Notes: generated by a model not told the origin, from the letters alone. A stretch of 39,736 nucleotides of DNA from Cyanobacteria bacterium GSL.Bin1 (GCA_009909085.1 JAAANX010000053.1:1-39736); one strand, 5' to 3'. Positions 17,541 to 28,069 are shown, numbered from the stretch's first letter. Numbers and translations are program-made.

Positions 17541-18425
17541 ATGGATAAATTTGAAAGTATGCGTGCCTTTACGCAAGTCGTCCAAGAGGGAGGCTTTGCT
17601 GCTGCAGCGAGGAAAATGGACTTATCGCGTTCCGCAGTGAACAAACTGGTTCTCAATTTAGAAGATCACTTAGGAGTGCAACTCCTGTATCGCACCACGC
17701 GCCAAGTTACCCCAACAGATACCGGTCGCGCTTTTTACGAACGCTGTCTTGATCTTCTCGGTAGTGTCGAAGAAGCCGAGTTAGCCGTTTCTCAGCAAAG
17801 TCAGCAACCCATTGGTAATCTTAAAGTCAATGCTCCTATGTCTTTTGGGATGTCTTTTCTCGGCAAACACATTGCTGAGTTTATGACTCGCTATCCAGCG
17901 ATTAAAATTCAGTTGACTCTAGAAGACCGTTTAATTGACCCGATTGATGAAGGGTATGACTTAGTAATCCGAATTGGTCAACCGCCTAAATCTCCCAGTT
18001 TAGTCACGCATCCGATTACAATTATTCCTCGCGTGATTTGTGCGGCTCCCAGTTACTTAGAACAACATGGCATTCCTCAAACGCCTCAAGACTTAAAAAA
18101 CCATTCTTGTTTACACTATGGCTATTTAACTACAGGCTCTCAATGGCAATTTAAGAATCAAGAAAAAGAGAAAAAAGTTGCGATTGATGGTGTTTTTTGT
18201 TCCAATAATGGAGAAGTTTTAAGAGATGTTGCTGTGAAAGGGTTAGGGATTGTTTTTCTGCCCCAGTTTATTGTTAAACAGGAGTTACACCGTGGCGATT
18301 TAGAGATGATTTTACCCAATTATCAATTACCAGAATTAAAATTATGTGTGATCTATCCTGTTAATCGTCATCTCACAAGTAAAGTTCAGTTATTTACTCA
18401 ATTTCTTCAAGAATCTTTTGCTTGA
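17541..18425 (+). CDS. LysR-family transcriptional regulator
   Basis: A 294-residue regulator. Residues 1-60 form the winged helix-turn-helix (MDKFESMRAFTQVVQEGGF … LSRSAVNKLVLNLEDHLGV), and about 90-290 the periplasmic-binding-like effector domain (PIGNLKVNAPMSFG onward). The subgroup resembles regulators that face quinone reductase or pirin genes. A TTG at 17538 also opens the frame, but ATG 17541 is preferred. It probably controls the divergent pirin-nitroreductase operon and itself through the palindrome in the shared promoter. The effector is unknown. Confidence 0.92.
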   Translation: MDKFESMRAFTQVVQEGGFAAAARKMDLSRSAVNKLVLNLEDHLGVQLLYRTTRQVTPTDTGRAFYERCLDLLGSVEEAELAVSQQSQQPIGNLKVNAPMSFGMSFLGKHIAEFMTRYPAIKIQLTLEDRLIDPIDEGYDLVIRIGQPPKSPSLVTHPITIIPRVICAAPSYLEQHGIPQTPQDLKNHSCLHYGYLTTGSQWQFKNQEKEKKVAIDGVFCSNNGEVLRDVAVKGLGIVFLPQFIVKQELHRGDLEMILPNYQLPELKLCVIYPVNRHLTSKVQLFTQFLQESFA

Positions 18426-18553
18426 AGGGTTTCCAGTTTCAGTAGATCAAAAACCTTGGGAAGAAAGGCGCGATCACGCTCTTCAATTCGTTACCCAAGA
18501 TCATTGAGCCAGCCCAGTGGGACATGTCGTAAGTAAATCGAATTATCTATTTA

Positions 18554-19744
18554 AGTAGCTAGGGCTTGAAAAACGCAACTAGATGAAGTTTAATAAAGGA
18601 ATCTAGTTCAATACACCAAAGATCTGCTTATGGGGGCACGCTTACGGGTTTTTCTCAATGCCGAAGAAAATCGCACCTTATTTGAGCTTCGCACTGCCAA
18701 AACGGTTCCTCAGCGAGCCAAAGATCGCTCCGCAGTGATTCGTTTAAGCCATCAAGGGATGTACGTCGAGAAAATAGCATCTTTCTTCAACTGGAATGTC
18801 CGAACGGTCCGTGAAACCATTCATCGATGGCAACAGCAGGGATTAGGAGGGCTATGGGATGCTCCTGGCCCGGGCGCTCAAAAACGCTGGCACTCTTGTG
18901 ATTTGGAAGCGCTCGAATTTTGCCTGCGGCAAGAGCAACGCACTTATAACAGCCAACAACTTGCCCAAAAATTGAAAAATGAACGCAATGTTGAGTTGAG
19001 TCCCGATCACCTCAGACGAGTCCTCAAAAAAAGGGGGTAATTTGGAAACGTACTCGTCACAGTCACCGAGGCCAACAAGATCCAGTGGAAAAAGCGGTCA
19101 AACTTTCTGAACTGGAAATGTTGCAATGCTCAGCAGCAATCGGGGAAATTGATCTGTTTTACTTGGATGAATCAGGCTTTTCTCTATGGATGCCCACCTC
19201 ATACAGCTATTTCTTTTCCGGGGAACAGAAACGACTTGAACCAACCAAGTACAAAGGAAGGCGACTCAGTATCTTGGGACTGATTCAACCTTTGCGGAAC
19301 TTGATCTATGGATTGGCTGTGGGCAGCTTCAATGCAGATGCCTAGATCATGATGATGGATGAGCAAGCAGGCTCGTCAAGCCCAAGAAGAGTTTGAGCAA
19401 ACCGGTCGGTTCAGGGTAATTGTTCAAGACAATGGTCCAGTTCATACCAGCAAAAAAGTCAAAGCCAAATGGAAGGAGTGGGAATCTTTGGGACTCTACA
19501 TTTTCTTTTTACCCAAATACTGTTCAGAGCTCAATCCTATTGAAACCGAATGGCATCAACTCAAAACCCATGAACTAAGGGGTCAAATGGGCAGAAGATG
19601 AGCTAGAGCTGGCTTATGCCGTTATTGATGGAATTCAAGCTAGGGCTGAGTCAAGAGGAGATCAGGTAGAAAGATTCAGATTTCCTTCCAATTTAGTTCC
19701 TTCATCATCTGTTACATAACTCAGTTTTTCTACCCTTGCCTACT
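18554..19744 (+). mobile_element. IS630-family insertion sequence, decayed
   Basis: About 1.19 kb, bounded by imperfect inverted repeats of about 28 bases (AGTAGCTAGGGCTTGAAAAAC at the left; AGTAGGCAAGGGTAGAAAAAC when the right end is complemented) and flanked by TA at 18552-18553 and 19745-19746. TA targets are the IS630 hallmark. The single transposase gene inside is broken at several places. Confidence 0.85.
18630..19719 (+). pseudogene. IS630-family transposase, multiply broken
   Basis: The N-terminal helix-turn-helix part (MGARLRVFLNAEENRTLFEL to LRRVLKK) ends at TAA 19038. The sense continues in the -1 frame after an A7G5 run (KKGVIWKRTRHSHRG). Then comes the first catalytic Asp in IDLFYLDESGF, a TAG at 19343, and a second frame change near 19360. 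The second Asp lies in VIVQDNGPVHTSKK and the Glu in CSELNPIETEWHQLK. A last frame change near 19590 leads to WAEDELELAYAVIDG and the end. The A7 run could be a programmed frameshift site as in some IS630 elements, but the later lesions make the copy inactive. Confidence 0.88.
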
Positions 19745-20233
19745 TAGTTAATGATTTAAAAAACTCTATTTGGAGGATAAAGAATTTCTAAACTTTAAAT
19801 AATTTCCCAACCTGTTGGTTGTCTGAGCGCATTCTTAATCATACTCTAATTCAGCAACGCCAGATTTTGAATATCGACAATCGGAGTTGGGCACAGAACT
19901 TAATTACAGCTAGTTTTTTGCATCAGACTCAGTTCTGTTTTGATCAGAATAGCCTCTGCTTTCTCAAAGGTCGATATAGAAATTTTAGGGAGATGGAATG
20001 AGGCGAAACTTAACTTTTCTACAACTGAATAATTGAGTTTAAACTAAAGTCATCTTGGACATCGGTTTGCTTTCCCTTCCTTTGCTTTAAGAATTAGCGG
20101 TTTGGAAAACTGAAACGCCTAACGAACAATCCATCGCAAGCAAAAAACGAGCAATGGCAAGTCCATAACTTTTCTGCATCGACAAGCCTTGTCATAACGT
20201 TTTATAACACAAACAGTTATTCTTGTTAGAGCC
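19745..20233. other. Gene-free gap of 489 bases
   Basis: Lies between the IS630 right end and the AAA/WD40 gene. Only a 60-codon frame at 19819-20001 with no convincing family occurs. The last 60 bases are AT-rich and presumably carry the promoter of the downstream gene. I see no RNA gene or repeat. Confidence 0.5.
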
Positions 20234-23200
20234 GTGCAAAAGCTGATCACAGATTACGAATATCAAGTGGGGGGTCGCCTTCCCGTTGATGCCCCGACCT
20301 ACGTTGTCCGTCAGGCGGATGCAGAACTGTATCAGGCACTCAAGGCTGGCGAGTTTTGCTATGTCCTCAATTGTCGCCAAATGGGAAAATCAAGCTTGCG
20401 CGTGCAAGTCACCCAGCAGTTACAAGCCGAAGGCATTGCTTGTGCAACCGTCGATCTCTCCGGGATTGGCACCCATAATATTACGCCTGAACAGTGGTAT
20501 GCCGATATTATTATGCGGTTAGTGCGCAGTTTTAGACTTTCACCTGGGTTTAATGTCCGGCAATGGTTAGCCCAAAGAAGTGACTTGTCAGCAGTCTCTC
20601 GCTTGGGAGAGTTTCTACAAGAAGTGTTGCCAGAATTGGTAACTCAACCGCTAGTCATTTTCTTTGATGAAATTGATAGTATCCTCAGTTTAGGATTCAA
20701 TACCGATGACTTTTTTGCCCTGATTCGTTCCTGTCATGAATGTCAGCAGCTAACGTTTGCCTTACTCGGGGTTGCGACGCCATCGGATTTAATTGTGGAT
20801 AAAGGGCGAACGCCCTTTAATATTGGTCGCGCCATTGAACTGACTGGCTTTAGTTTAGAAGAAGTGCAACCCTTAGAGCAAGGCTTCCTGCATACTACAG
20901 CCCAGCCGGAGGTTATTTTACAAGAAATTATTTATTGGACGGGGGGACAACCGTTTTTAACGCAGAAACTCTGTCGTTTAGTGGCGCAGGCGTTAACAAC
21001 TCATAATCAGGAACAAGAAACGGATAGTAATGAATTAATTTGGATCCAACCCCAAACCTTAATCAATTGCGTTGCGAGTGTTGTACAAGAGCAAATTTTG
21101 GAGAACTGGGCATCTCAAGACGAACCCCCTCATTTAAGAACCATACGCGATCGCGTTCTCCGCAGTGAACAACGCGCCAGTCGTCTCCTCGGACTCTATT
21201 TCCAAATTTTACAAGGGGCAAGAATCCCTGCTGACGATTCTCCGGAAGTGATTGAACTCCTTCTTTCGGGATTAGTGGTGAAAAAACAGGGTTACTTACA
21301 GGTTTATAATCCCATTTACCAAGCCGTCTTTAACCAAGCCTGGGTGGAAAAGCAACTGAACCGCTTACGCCCTTATGCGCATTTACTCAATGCCTGGATT
21401 GCCTCAAATTATCAAGATGACAATGCGCTTCTCCGTGGACAAGCCCTGCAGCAAGCCCAAAGCTGGGCACAAGGGAAAGTCTTAAGCAATCAAGACTATC
21501 GCTTTCTGGCAGCCAGTGAAGCCTTAGAGAAACGAGAAGTCGAAAACCAACTCCTGGCTTCTGAACAAGCCAATGAGGTTCTCAGTACCGCACAACAACG
21601 GGCAAAACAAACCATTCAACGGGGCTTAATTGGACTCTCCCTGGTTTCTGTCATTGCCGTCAGTTTATTAGGCGTTTCGGGATGGCAAACCTGGCGTACA
21701 GCGCAACAAAAACGGCAAGTTGCCCTCGGTGAAATCAAAACCCTGACCCTGGCTTCGGAAACGGCGTTTGAATCGCAACAAATTTTAGAAGCCCTCCTCG
21801 AAAGCCTCAAAGCCGGATTTAAGCTATATGAGTTAGGCTGGGAAGATGCGAATCCCGAAATTAAAGCTCGTTTAGAAAAAGCCCTGCGCCAGTCTTTGTA
21901 TTGGGGACGAGAACGGAATCGTTTACTGGGTCATCGCGATACGGTCACTCGCGTCAAATTTAGTCCCGATGGTCAAACCCTCGTCAGTGCCAGTTGGGAT
22001 AAAACCATTAAAATTTGGCAACGGGATGGCACGTTATTGCACACCCTAATGGGTCATGATGATGCCATTTGGAGTGTTAATTATAGTCCCGATGGTCAGT
22101 ATTTAGTCAGTGCCAGTCGAGATAAAACGGTTAAAGTGTGGCGCGTGGCAAATGGGAAAGAAGTCCTCACGCTAGTAGGGCATGAGGATTGGGTGGCTTG
22201 CGTCTCATTTAGCCCGGATGGTCAAACCATTGCCTCAATGGGTTGGGATGGCACGCTGAAGCTGTGGAATCGGGAGGGAGAAGCACTCAATTCCTTTAAT
22301 ACCCATGAAGCGGGTGTGGTTGCCATTAGCTTTAGTCGGGATGGAGAGAAACTGCTGAGTGCTAGCCATGATGGGACAGCCAAACTTTGGGACTTACAAG
22401 GAAACTTGCTACAGACTTTTACTGGACATGACAGTTGGGTCATGTATGCCACGTTTAGTCCGGATGGGGAAAGGGTGGCGACAGCCAGTCGAGATGGCAC
22501 AGCCAAACTCTGGGATTTAGCAGGCAATGAATTAAAGACCCTACGAGGGCATCAAGATACCGTCACGGGTGTAGTTTTCAGTCCCAGCAGCGATCGCGTT
22601 GCCACAACCAGTTGGGATCGCACCATTCGTCTCTGGAACCGCCAAGGGGAAGAATTACAAGTTTTACGGGGTCATACCAATGCGGTAACGGCTGTTCACT
22701 TTAGTCCGGATCGTCAGATTTTGGCATCTGGGGGAGAAAATACCACGGTTAGGCTATGGAATTTAGTCGGTGCGGATCTACACGCCAAAGTGATGGATCG
22801 GGCGAGGCATTGGAACGTGACTGAGGATGAACCGGTTGGAGACATTACCTTCAGTCCCGATGGTCAACTCATTGGTACCACAGGACGTTATATGACCGCG
22901 CAATTGTGGAATCAACAAGGAGAACAACAGGTGACCTTCCAAGGTCATGGGGATACGGTAAGAAGCCTTGAATTTAGTCCCGATGGTCAGCAAGTGCTTA
23001 CGGCAAGTCGCGATAAGACCGTAAAACTCTGGAATTTAACCGGAGATCGCTTAGCCACCTTCGACGGACACGAAGCAGATGTGAAAATGGCAACCTTCAG
23101 TCCTGATGGTCAATTCATTGCCAGTGCCAGTTGGGACACAACGGCAAAAATTTGGAATATAGCAGGGGAAGAATTAGTCACGTTGCGCGGACACCGTTCC

Positions 23201-23785
23201 GGGTTAAGGAGTGTCCGTTTCAACCCCAGCAGCGATCGCGTTTTGACAGCCAGTGAAGATGGGACTGCGAAAATCTGGACGCTACAGGGTCAAGCCCTGA
23301 TCACCTTACAAGGACATGAAGCAGGGATTTTAGATGCAGATTGGAGTCCGGAGGGTGATTTAATTGCGACGGCGAGTAAAGATGGGACAATCAAACTTTG
23401 GGATCGCAACGGTCAAGAACGTCTCACTTTACGAGGACATGATGCTGCCGTCAATGCAGTGATTTTCAGTCGGGATGGTCAAACCATTGCCACGGCTAGC
23501 GAAGATATGACGATCAAATTGTGGCGTCGAGAGGGTGAATTACTGCAAACCCTGGGCGGCATGGATGCCGGAGTGAAAAGCCTCAGTTTTAGTCCCGATA
23601 GTCAGGTTTTAAGTTCTTCTGATACCGCAGGGAATGTTGTGTTGTGGGATTTAAACTTTGATTTAACCCCAGAAAAACTCTTAAAAGAAGGGTGTATTTG
23701 TCTGCAAGATTATCTAAAAACCAGTACTGAGGTTAGTGCAACGGATCGACAACTCTGCGATCGCATTGATGAAATGAGGTTTTGA
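20234..23785 (+). CDS. AAA-like ATPase with membrane helix and 14 WD40 repeats
   Basis: A 1183-residue signalling-type protein. Residues about 5-380 form an AAA-like domain of the AAA_35 type, with the P-loop in [11 protein letters not shown] (47-56) and Walker B VIFFDEID (141-148). A hydrophobic stretch at about 464-484 ([18 protein letters not shown]) is likely a membrane span. From about 565 to 1150 there are 14 WD40 repeats, mostly GH…FSPDGQ…ASxDxTxKLW, enough for two seven-bladed propellers. Such proteins are frequent in filamentous and colonial cyanobacteria and may act as STAND-like scaffolds. The function is unknown. The start is GTG 20234. Repeats 7-8 are the most divergent, marking the likely propeller border. 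Confidence 0.88.
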   Translation: MQKLITDYEYQVGGRLPVDAPTYVVRQADAELYQALKAGEFCYVLNCRQMGKSSLRVQVTQQLQAEGIACATVDLSGIGTHNITPEQWYADIIMRLVRSFRLSPGFNVRQWLAQRSDLSAVSRLGEFLQEVLPELVTQPLVIFFDEIDSILSLGFNTDDFFALIRSCHECQQLTFALLGVATPSDLIVDKGRTPFNIGRAIELTGFSLEEVQPLEQGFLHTTAQPEVILQEIIYWTGGQPFLTQKLCRLVAQALTTHNQEQETDSNELIWIQPQTLINCVASVVQEQILENWASQDEPPHLRTIRDRVLRSEQRASRLLGLYFQILQGARIPADDSPEVIELLLSGLVVKKQGYLQVYNPIYQAVFNQAWVEKQLNRLRPYAHLLNAWIASNYQDDNALLRGQALQQAQSWAQGKVLSNQDYRFLAASEALEKREVENQLLASEQANEVLSTAQQRAKQTIQRGLIGLSLVSVIAVSLLGVSGWQTWRTAQQKRQVALGEIKTLTLASETAFESQQILEALLESLKAGFKLYELGWEDANPEIKARLEKALRQSLYWGRERNRLLGHRDTVTRVKFSPDGQTLVSASWDKTIKIWQRDGTLLHTLMGHDDAIWSVNYSPDGQYLVSASRDKTVKVWRVANGKEVLTLVGHEDWVACVSFSPDGQTIASMGWDGTLKLWNREGEALNSFNTHEAGVVAISFSRDGEKLLSASHDGTAKLWDLQGNLLQTFTGHDSWVMYATFSPDGERVATASRDGTAKLWDLAGNELKTLRGHQDTVTGVVFSPSSDRVATTSWDRTIRLWNRQGEELQVLRGHTNAVTAVHFSPDRQILASGGENTTVRLWNLVGADLHAKVMDRARHWNVTEDEPVGDITFSPDGQLIGTTGRYMTAQLWNQQGEQQVTFQGHGDTVRSLEFSPDGQQVLTASRDKTVKLWNLTGDRLATFDGHEADVKMATFSPDGQFIASASWDTTAKIWNIAGEELVTLRGHRSGLRSVRFNPSSDRVLTASEDGTAKIWTLQGQALITLQGHEAGILDADWSPEGDLIATASKDGTIKLWDRNGQERLTLRGHDAAVNAVIFSRDGQTIATASEDMTIKLWRREGELLQTLGGMDAGVKSLSFSPDSQVLSSSDTAGNVVLWDLNFDLTPEKLLKEGCICLQDYLKTSTEVSATDRQLCDRIDEMRF

Positions 23786-23852
23786 ACAATTCTCTGTCTC
23801 GCTGCTCTTGCAATTGCTCAGAAAGTAAGTTATATTTAGAGACCGTGAACTT

Positions 23853-23926
23853 CGGGGCGTAGCGCAGCTTGGTAGCGCACCACTTTGGGGTAGTGGGGGT
23901 CGTGGGTTCAAATCCCGCCGCTCCGA
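23853..23926 (+). tRNA. tRNA-Pro (anticodon GGG)
   Basis: A 74-base cloverleaf. The acceptor CGGGGCG pairs with CGCTCCG, the D-stem is GCGC/GCGC, and the anticodon stem CCACT/AGTGG holds the loop TTGGGGT, anticodon GGG. The variable loop is five bases, and the T-arm is GTGGG-TTCAAAT-CCCGC. The discriminator is A. CCA is not encoded. Confidence 0.95.
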
Positions 23927-23993
23927 TTCTTAATAAAAAAATGGGTGGCATCAGGTTAAATCGAACCCCAAATCATTATGAAATTCATACCAT

Positions 23994-24026
23994 TTCCCCT
24001 CTTTAAAGCAAAAAGGGGGTTTTTTA
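23994..24026 (+). terminator. Likely terminator downstream of tRNA-Pro
   Basis: CCCCTCTTT and AAAAAGGGGG flank a short AAAGC loop and are followed by TTTTTTATT. The stem has imperfect pairing in the middle. It sits between the tRNA and the convergent queD gene and fits termination of the plus strand. Confidence 0.6.
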
Positions 24027-24431
24027 TTAATTCTGGTCATTTCCTTCACTTGCCGGCGATTTCATGTATCGACAGCCAGAGGTGCAAGTTTCTTGAATTT
24101 CTACCGCATATAAATTAGGCAGCCCTGCTGCTTCTAATTGCTCAAAAATCCACTTCGCAATTTCTTCACTGGTGGGATTGAGCAAACCCGTTGTTTCATT
24201 TAAAAAATAATGATCTAAGTAATTATCGAGTAAAGGCTGGATATACTTTTTAATATCGCCATAGTCCATCAACATCCCTTGTTTGGGACCGTCTTGGATC
24301 AGATGTTGCCCTTTAACATAGATTTTACCTACCCAGCTATGTCCATGAAGACGGCGACATTTGCCATCATGATGAAACAGCTGATGGGCAGCTTCAAAAG
24401 AGAACTCTTTGTAAATAATCCACTGATCCAT
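24027..24431 (-). CDS. queD: 6-carboxytetrahydropterin synthase
   Basis: Converts dihydroneopterin triphosphate to 6-carboxytetrahydropterin in queuosine and deazapurine synthesis; related to eukaryotic PTPS. From ATG 24431 it has 134 residues, the usual size. The zinc ligands H16 (FEAAHQL), H29 and H31 (RLHGHSW) and catalytic Cys25 (GKCRRLHG) are all present, and ETCTSGCRY lies near the end. The frame is open to a GTG at 24458, adding nine residues. No other queuosine gene is in the window. Confidence 0.9.
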   Translation of the reverse strand: MDQWIIYKEFSFEAAHQLFHHDGKCRRLHGHSWVGKIYVKGQHLIQDGPKQGMLMDYGDIKKYIQPLLDNYLDHYFLNETTGLLNPTSEEIAKWIFEQLEAAGLPNLYAVEIQETCTSGCRYMKSPASEGNDQN

Positions 24432-24469
24432 CCTTGATTGATTGTTCTCATCCTTCACAGTTTTCAGTA

Positions 24470-24491
24470 TAGTGAATTCATAGTGAATTCA
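24470..24491. repeat. Tandem 11-mer upstream of queD
   Basis: TAGTGAATTCA occurs twice in immediate succession, 12 bases before the possible GTG start of queD. It could be a regulator site or a simple slippage product. Confidence 0.5.
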
Positions 24492-24637
24492 GTGGCAAGC
24501 AGTGTGTCTGTCCAGAAACTCGACATTTCACCTGTTGATGGCTTTTTAGGGGGAGTGGGGGATCAATCAAAACTGACAGACTAGTAGCAGGCAGTATCAA
24601 GCGCGATCGCGATCTCTAAGCTTAATCTTAGTCAAAC

Positions 24638-25045
24638 CTAACTCTGTTCTGACTCACTGGGAAGGTATAAAAGCGCTGATTGGGACGTCTCATCGAAATC
24701 GACCCAAATCTGAATCGGTAATGCTTCTGCTTCGACCCCTTCATGGGGAATGGAAAGTCCAACAAAACGTTCCCCATCTTCGGCTTGACGTCCCATCAGT
24801 TGCAAAGAGGTTTCTTGGATTTCCCATAATTGGAGAGGACGAGTAAAGTCCCAATTTTTCATCAAGCGCTGTTGATTCGGTCGTTTGATAAAATTCCTTA
24901 ATTCCTCCATCCCGTCTTCTGGAGATAAGAATAAGTAGGGCTGGGCTGCAACAATTAAGCTAATGAGTTCCTCAAGTTGTTCATCATTTTCTTTCAATTG
25001 CAAAACGCCTTGAGTGCCTTCGACTTTAATTTCTGGTAATTCCAT
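24638..25045 (-). CDS. Conserved-looking hypothetical protein
   Basis: A 135-residue acidic, soluble protein starting MELPEIKVEGTQGVLQLKEN. It has no membrane span, signal peptide or catalytic motif that I can name. Its proportion of acidic residues and the regular helix and strand pattern argue for a real gene, and ATG 25045 is the only good start. It is divergent from trpG across 159 bases. I recall similar proteins only from cyanobacteria, an impression that would need a database search. Confidence 0.7.
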   Translation of the reverse strand: MELPEIKVEGTQGVLQLKENDEQLEELISLIVAAQPYLFLSPEDGMEELRNFIKRPNQQRLMKNWDFTRPLQLWEIQETSLQLMGRQAEDGERFVGLSIPHEGVEAEALPIQIWVDFDETSQSALLYLPSESEQS

Positions 25046-25204
25046 TACTGGTTTCTTCTGTCACTAGTGCTGATCGTACCACGGTGCCCAATGGAAGTTA
25101 TTCTCCCTGTTCTCCCTGTGCTAGGTTTGCCTGCTTAAAACCCACCCGATTGAGTGTGAAGGAACGTTAAAATTTAATAACGAGCCTTATCTTCAGATGC
25201 ACCC

Positions 25205-25816
25205 ATGATCCTGGTTATTGATAACTACGATAGTTTTACTTACAATCTTGTTCAGTATTTAGGAGAACTCGGCAGAGACGTTCCTGTTGCCAAAGAGATC
25301 CAAGTTTATCGCAATGACGAAATTGACCTCAGCGCGATCGCGCAACTCAATCCTACTGGGATTGTCATTTCCCCTGGACCCGGACGACCGGATGACGCTG
25401 GCATTTCTCTCGAATTAATCCGCCAATTTGCGCCTACCATTCCTATTCTTGGGGTTTGTCTCGGTCATCAGTGTATTGGACAAGTGTATGGCGGAACTGT
25501 CACCAATGCGGGAGAGTTGATGCACGGCAAAACTTCTCCCATTTATCACACTGGAAAAGGGGTCTTTGCGGAACTGGAGAATCCTTTTACCGCAACCCGC
25601 TACCACAGTTTAGTTATTGCTCAAGATTCGCTGCCTGAAGTCTTAGAACTCACGGCTTGGGTCGAAGATGGCACAATTATGGGCGTGCGTCACCGGGACT
25701 ACCCGCATTTACAGGGCGTGCAATTCCACCCCGAAAGCATTTTAACGGAAGCCGGAAAGCAACTCTTGCAGAATTTCCTGGTATCCTTAACTGAGCCCAG
25801 TGTTAAGGTAGCTTAG
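25205..25816 (+). CDS. trpG: Anthranilate/aminodeoxychorismate synthase glutamine amidotransferase
   Basis: Releases ammonia from glutamine for anthranilate (TrpE) or aminodeoxychorismate (PabB) synthesis. In cyanobacteria one protein may serve both. The 203 residues form a class I amidotransferase, with nucleophile Cys85 in GVCLGHQ and the pair H175/E177 in VQFHPES. The start motif [15 protein letters not shown] is typical. It is followed within 8 bases by an MBL-fold gene, suggesting co-transcription without an obvious functional link. No trpE is in the window. Confidence 0.93.
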   Translation: MILVIDNYDSFTYNLVQYLGELGRDVPVAKEIQVYRNDEIDLSAIAQLNPTGIVISPGPGRPDDAGISLELIRQFAPTIPILGVCLGHQCIGQVYGGTVTNAGELMHGKTSPIYHTGKGVFAELENPFTATRYHSLVIAQDSLPEVLELTAWVEDGTIMGVRHRDYPHLQGVQFHPESILTEAGKQLLQNFLVSLTEPSVKVA

Positions 25817-25821
25817 GTGTG

Positions 25822-26613
25822 ATGATGAAGCGAAGACAAGTCATTCAATATATTGGTTTAGGCGCATTAGCAACTGTGGGGACTATGGTTCTGTCTCCAC
25901 AGAGTTACCAAGCCCAAACCTCTCCTCAAGTCCAGATTCAATGGTTAGGACATACAGCCTTTTTGTTTAGTAATAACGATCTTCGGGTTTTAGTGAATCC
26001 CTTCAAACCCATTGGTTGCACCGCCGGTTATGCCGCACCAGAAGTCAATGCGGATTTAGTGATGATTAGTAGCCAGCTATTTGACGAAGGAGGGGGAGTT
26101 GCTAACTTACCCAATAATCCACGAGTCCTCTTTGAACCGGGGATATATGAGTTTCAAGGCAAACAAGTGCAAGGGATTAGTATGCCTCATGACCGCGAAG
26201 GCGGACGCCGCTTTGGCACGAATATTGCTTGGTTATGGGAACAAGGAGGATTGAAAATTCTTCACCTTGGTGGCGCCGCAGCCCCACTAGAATTTGACCA
26301 GAAAGTCCTGATTGGGAGGCCAGATGTGGTCATACTTCCAGTGGGGGGAGGACCCAAAGCTTATACCCCTGAACTCGCCAAACAAGCCATTGAAACCTTA
26401 CAGCCGAAACTGGTGATTCCCAGTCATTATCGCACTGCTGCTGCTGATGAGGATGCCTGTGATTTAGTGGGAATTGAAGAATTTACCCAATTACTGGAAC
26501 CGGGTTCTGTTGAAACGCTAAATAGTAATCAAATGACTTTAACGCCAAATTCTTTACCGGAACAAATGCAAGTGAAGATTATGAGTAGTGATGGATTAAT
26601 TGTTCAAGGTTAG
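25822..26613 (+). CDS. Exported MBL-fold metallo-hydrolase-like protein
   Basis: A 263-residue protein with an N-terminal Tat-like signal (KRRQVIQYIGLGALATVG, then a hydrophobic run and a QAQ cleavage area near 30). The mature part has WLGHTAFLFSN, DLVMISSQLFD, ILHLGGAA, VVILPVGGG and PSHYRTAA, the strand order of UPF0173-like MBL proteins. The usual HxHxDH motif is replaced (MISSQLFDEG), so catalysis may be lost or altered. GTG 25819, ATG 25822 and ATG 25825 are all possible starts. It directly follows trpG. Confidence 0.75.
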   Translation: MMKRRQVIQYIGLGALATVGTMVLSPQSYQAQTSPQVQIQWLGHTAFLFSNNDLRVLVNPFKPIGCTAGYAAPEVNADLVMISSQLFDEGGGVANLPNNPRVLFEPGIYEFQGKQVQGISMPHDREGGRRFGTNIAWLWEQGGLKILHLGGAAAPLEFDQKVLIGRPDVVILPVGGGPKAYTPELAKQAIETLQPKLVIPSHYRTAAADEDACDLVGIEEFTQLLEPGSVETLNSNQMTLTPNSLPEQMQVKIMSSDGLIVQG

Positions 26614-26670
26614 TCATTGGTCATTAGTCATTAGTCATTGGTCATTAGTCATTTGTTATTGGTCATTAGT
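26612..26670. repeat. Heptamer short tandem repeat before pepP
   Basis: About eight copies of TAGTCAT/TGGTCAT units run from the end of the MBL gene to near the pepP start. They are the reverse complement of the repeat at 12972-13016. The frame is open through the tract, giving an artefactual N-terminal extension rich in SHWSLVI. Confidence 0.9.
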
Positions 26671-26698
26671 TACTCAAGGTAATAACGAATCACAAATT

Positions 26699-28024
26699 AT
26701 GTCTATATCAAAAGCAGAATATCAACAACGTCGTGAAACGTTAATAGAAAAAATCGGTCAAGGAACTGCGATTTTTCGCAGTGCTCCCATGGCGGTGATG
26801 CATAATGATGTTGAGTATCGGTTTCGTCAAGATAGTGACTTTTATTATTTAACGGGGTTTGATGAAGAAGAAGCGGTTTTAGTCCTCGCCCCCCATCATG
26901 AAGAACATCAATTTGTTTTATTTGTGCAACCGAAAGATTTAGAAAAAGAAACGTGGACTGGTTATCGGGTTGGGGTGGAAGCCGCGAAAGAAAAGTTTGG
27001 TGCCGATGAAGCGTATCCGATTAACGAATTAGACGAAAAATTGCCGCAGTATTTAGAAAAAGCCGATTGTATTTATTATCATTTTGGACGGGATGAAGCG
27101 TTTAATGACACGGTTTTAAACCACTGGCGAAAACTGGTGCGACAGTATCAGAAAAAAGGGATTGCCCCGGGCGCGATCGCGGAAAGTAATTTTATTTTAC
27201 ATCCCTTACGGCAAGTGAAAAGTGCTGAAGAACTTGCCCTCATTCGCAAAGCGGTCGATATTGGTGCTGAAGCCCATAACCAAGCATTTCAAATGGCAAA
27301 GCCTGGGGTTTACGAATACGAAATTCAAGCCGAAATCGAATATATTTTTAGTAAAAAAGGCGCGATGTCTCCGGCTTACCCGAGTATTGTTGCCTCAGGA
27401 GAAAATGCTTGCATTCTCCACTACATTGAAAATAGTAAACAACTGCAAGAAAACGATTTACTCTTGATTGATGCGGGGTGTTGTTATGATTATTACAACT
27501 CCGATATTACTCGCACATTCCCGGTTAATGGCAAGTTTACGGGGGAACAAAAAGCGATTTACGAAATTGTTTTAGAAGCGCAATTAAAAGCAATTGAACA
27601 AGTCCAACCGGGGAATCCTTATAATCAATTTCACGATACAGCCCTCCGCGTTTTAGTGGAAGGCTTAATTGATTTAGGAATTCTACAAGGAGACATCGAA
27701 GAGATTATTAAAGAAGAAAAATATAAGCCGTATTATATGCATAAAACCGGACATTGGTTAGGGATTGATGTTCATGATGTGGGCGGCTACAAACTGGGAG
27801 AAGAACACTGGCAAACCCTACAACCGGGCAATATTTTAACCGTTGAACCGGGGCTTTATCTCTCCCCTCATGCCAAACCGGCGGAAGGACAACCCGAACT
27901 TCCCGAACGCTGGCATGGCATTGGCATCAGAATTGAAGATGATGTCCTCGTGACCACAGAAGGCAATGAAGTTTTGAGTGCAGCGGTTCCTAAGTCTATC
28001 GCAGAGATGGAAGGCAAGCGTTAG
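26699..28024 (+). CDS. pepP: Xaa-Pro aminopeptidase (aminopeptidase P)
   Basis: Removes N-terminal residues preceding proline. The 441-residue protein has the creatinase-like N-terminal domain (to about residue 170) and the pita-bread catalytic domain. The metal ligands appear in order: IDAGCCYDYYNSDITRTF (two Asp), GHWLGIDVHD (His), LTVEPGLYL (Glu) and GIRIEDDVLV (Glu). ATG 26699 is chosen because the upstream 33 codons are translated heptamer repeat. The gene is flanked on both sides by short tandem repeats. Confidence 0.94.
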   Translation: MSISKAEYQQRRETLIEKIGQGTAIFRSAPMAVMHNDVEYRFRQDSDFYYLTGFDEEEAVLVLAPHHEEHQFVLFVQPKDLEKETWTGYRVGVEAAKEKFGADEAYPINELDEKLPQYLEKADCIYYHFGRDEAFNDTVLNHWRKLVRQYQKKGIAPGAIAESNFILHPLRQVKSAEELALIRKAVDIGAEAHNQAFQMAKPGVYEYEIQAEIEYIFSKKGAMSPAYPSIVASGENACILHYIENSKQLQENDLLLIDAGCCYDYYNSDITRTFPVNGKFTGEQKAIYEIVLEAQLKAIEQVQPGNPYNQFHDTALRVLVEGLIDLGILQGDIEEIIKEEKYKPYYMHKTGHWLGIDVHDVGGYKLGEEHWQTLQPGNILTVEPGLYLSPHAKPAEGQPELPERWHGIGIRIEDDVLVTTEGNEVLSAAVPKSIAEMEGKR

Positions 28025-28032
28025 TCATTGGA

Positions 28033-28069
28033 TAAGGGAGACAAGGAGACAAGGGAGACAAGGGAGAAG
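28033..28069. repeat. Short tandem repeat after pepP
   Basis: Four near-copies of an 8-9-base unit (GGGAGACAA and shorter variants). It belongs to the short tandem repeat types common between cyanobacterial genes. The rest of 28070-28140 shows nothing. Confidence 0.8.

Noticed and set aside
19819-20001. 60-codon plus-strand frame after the IS630 element
   Set aside because: It has no recognisable family, ribosome site or partner, and could be chance in an AT-rich gap.
26600-26698. N-terminal extension of pepP rich in SHWSLVI
   Set aside because: It is translated tandem repeat, not protein. The family start is the ATG at 26699.
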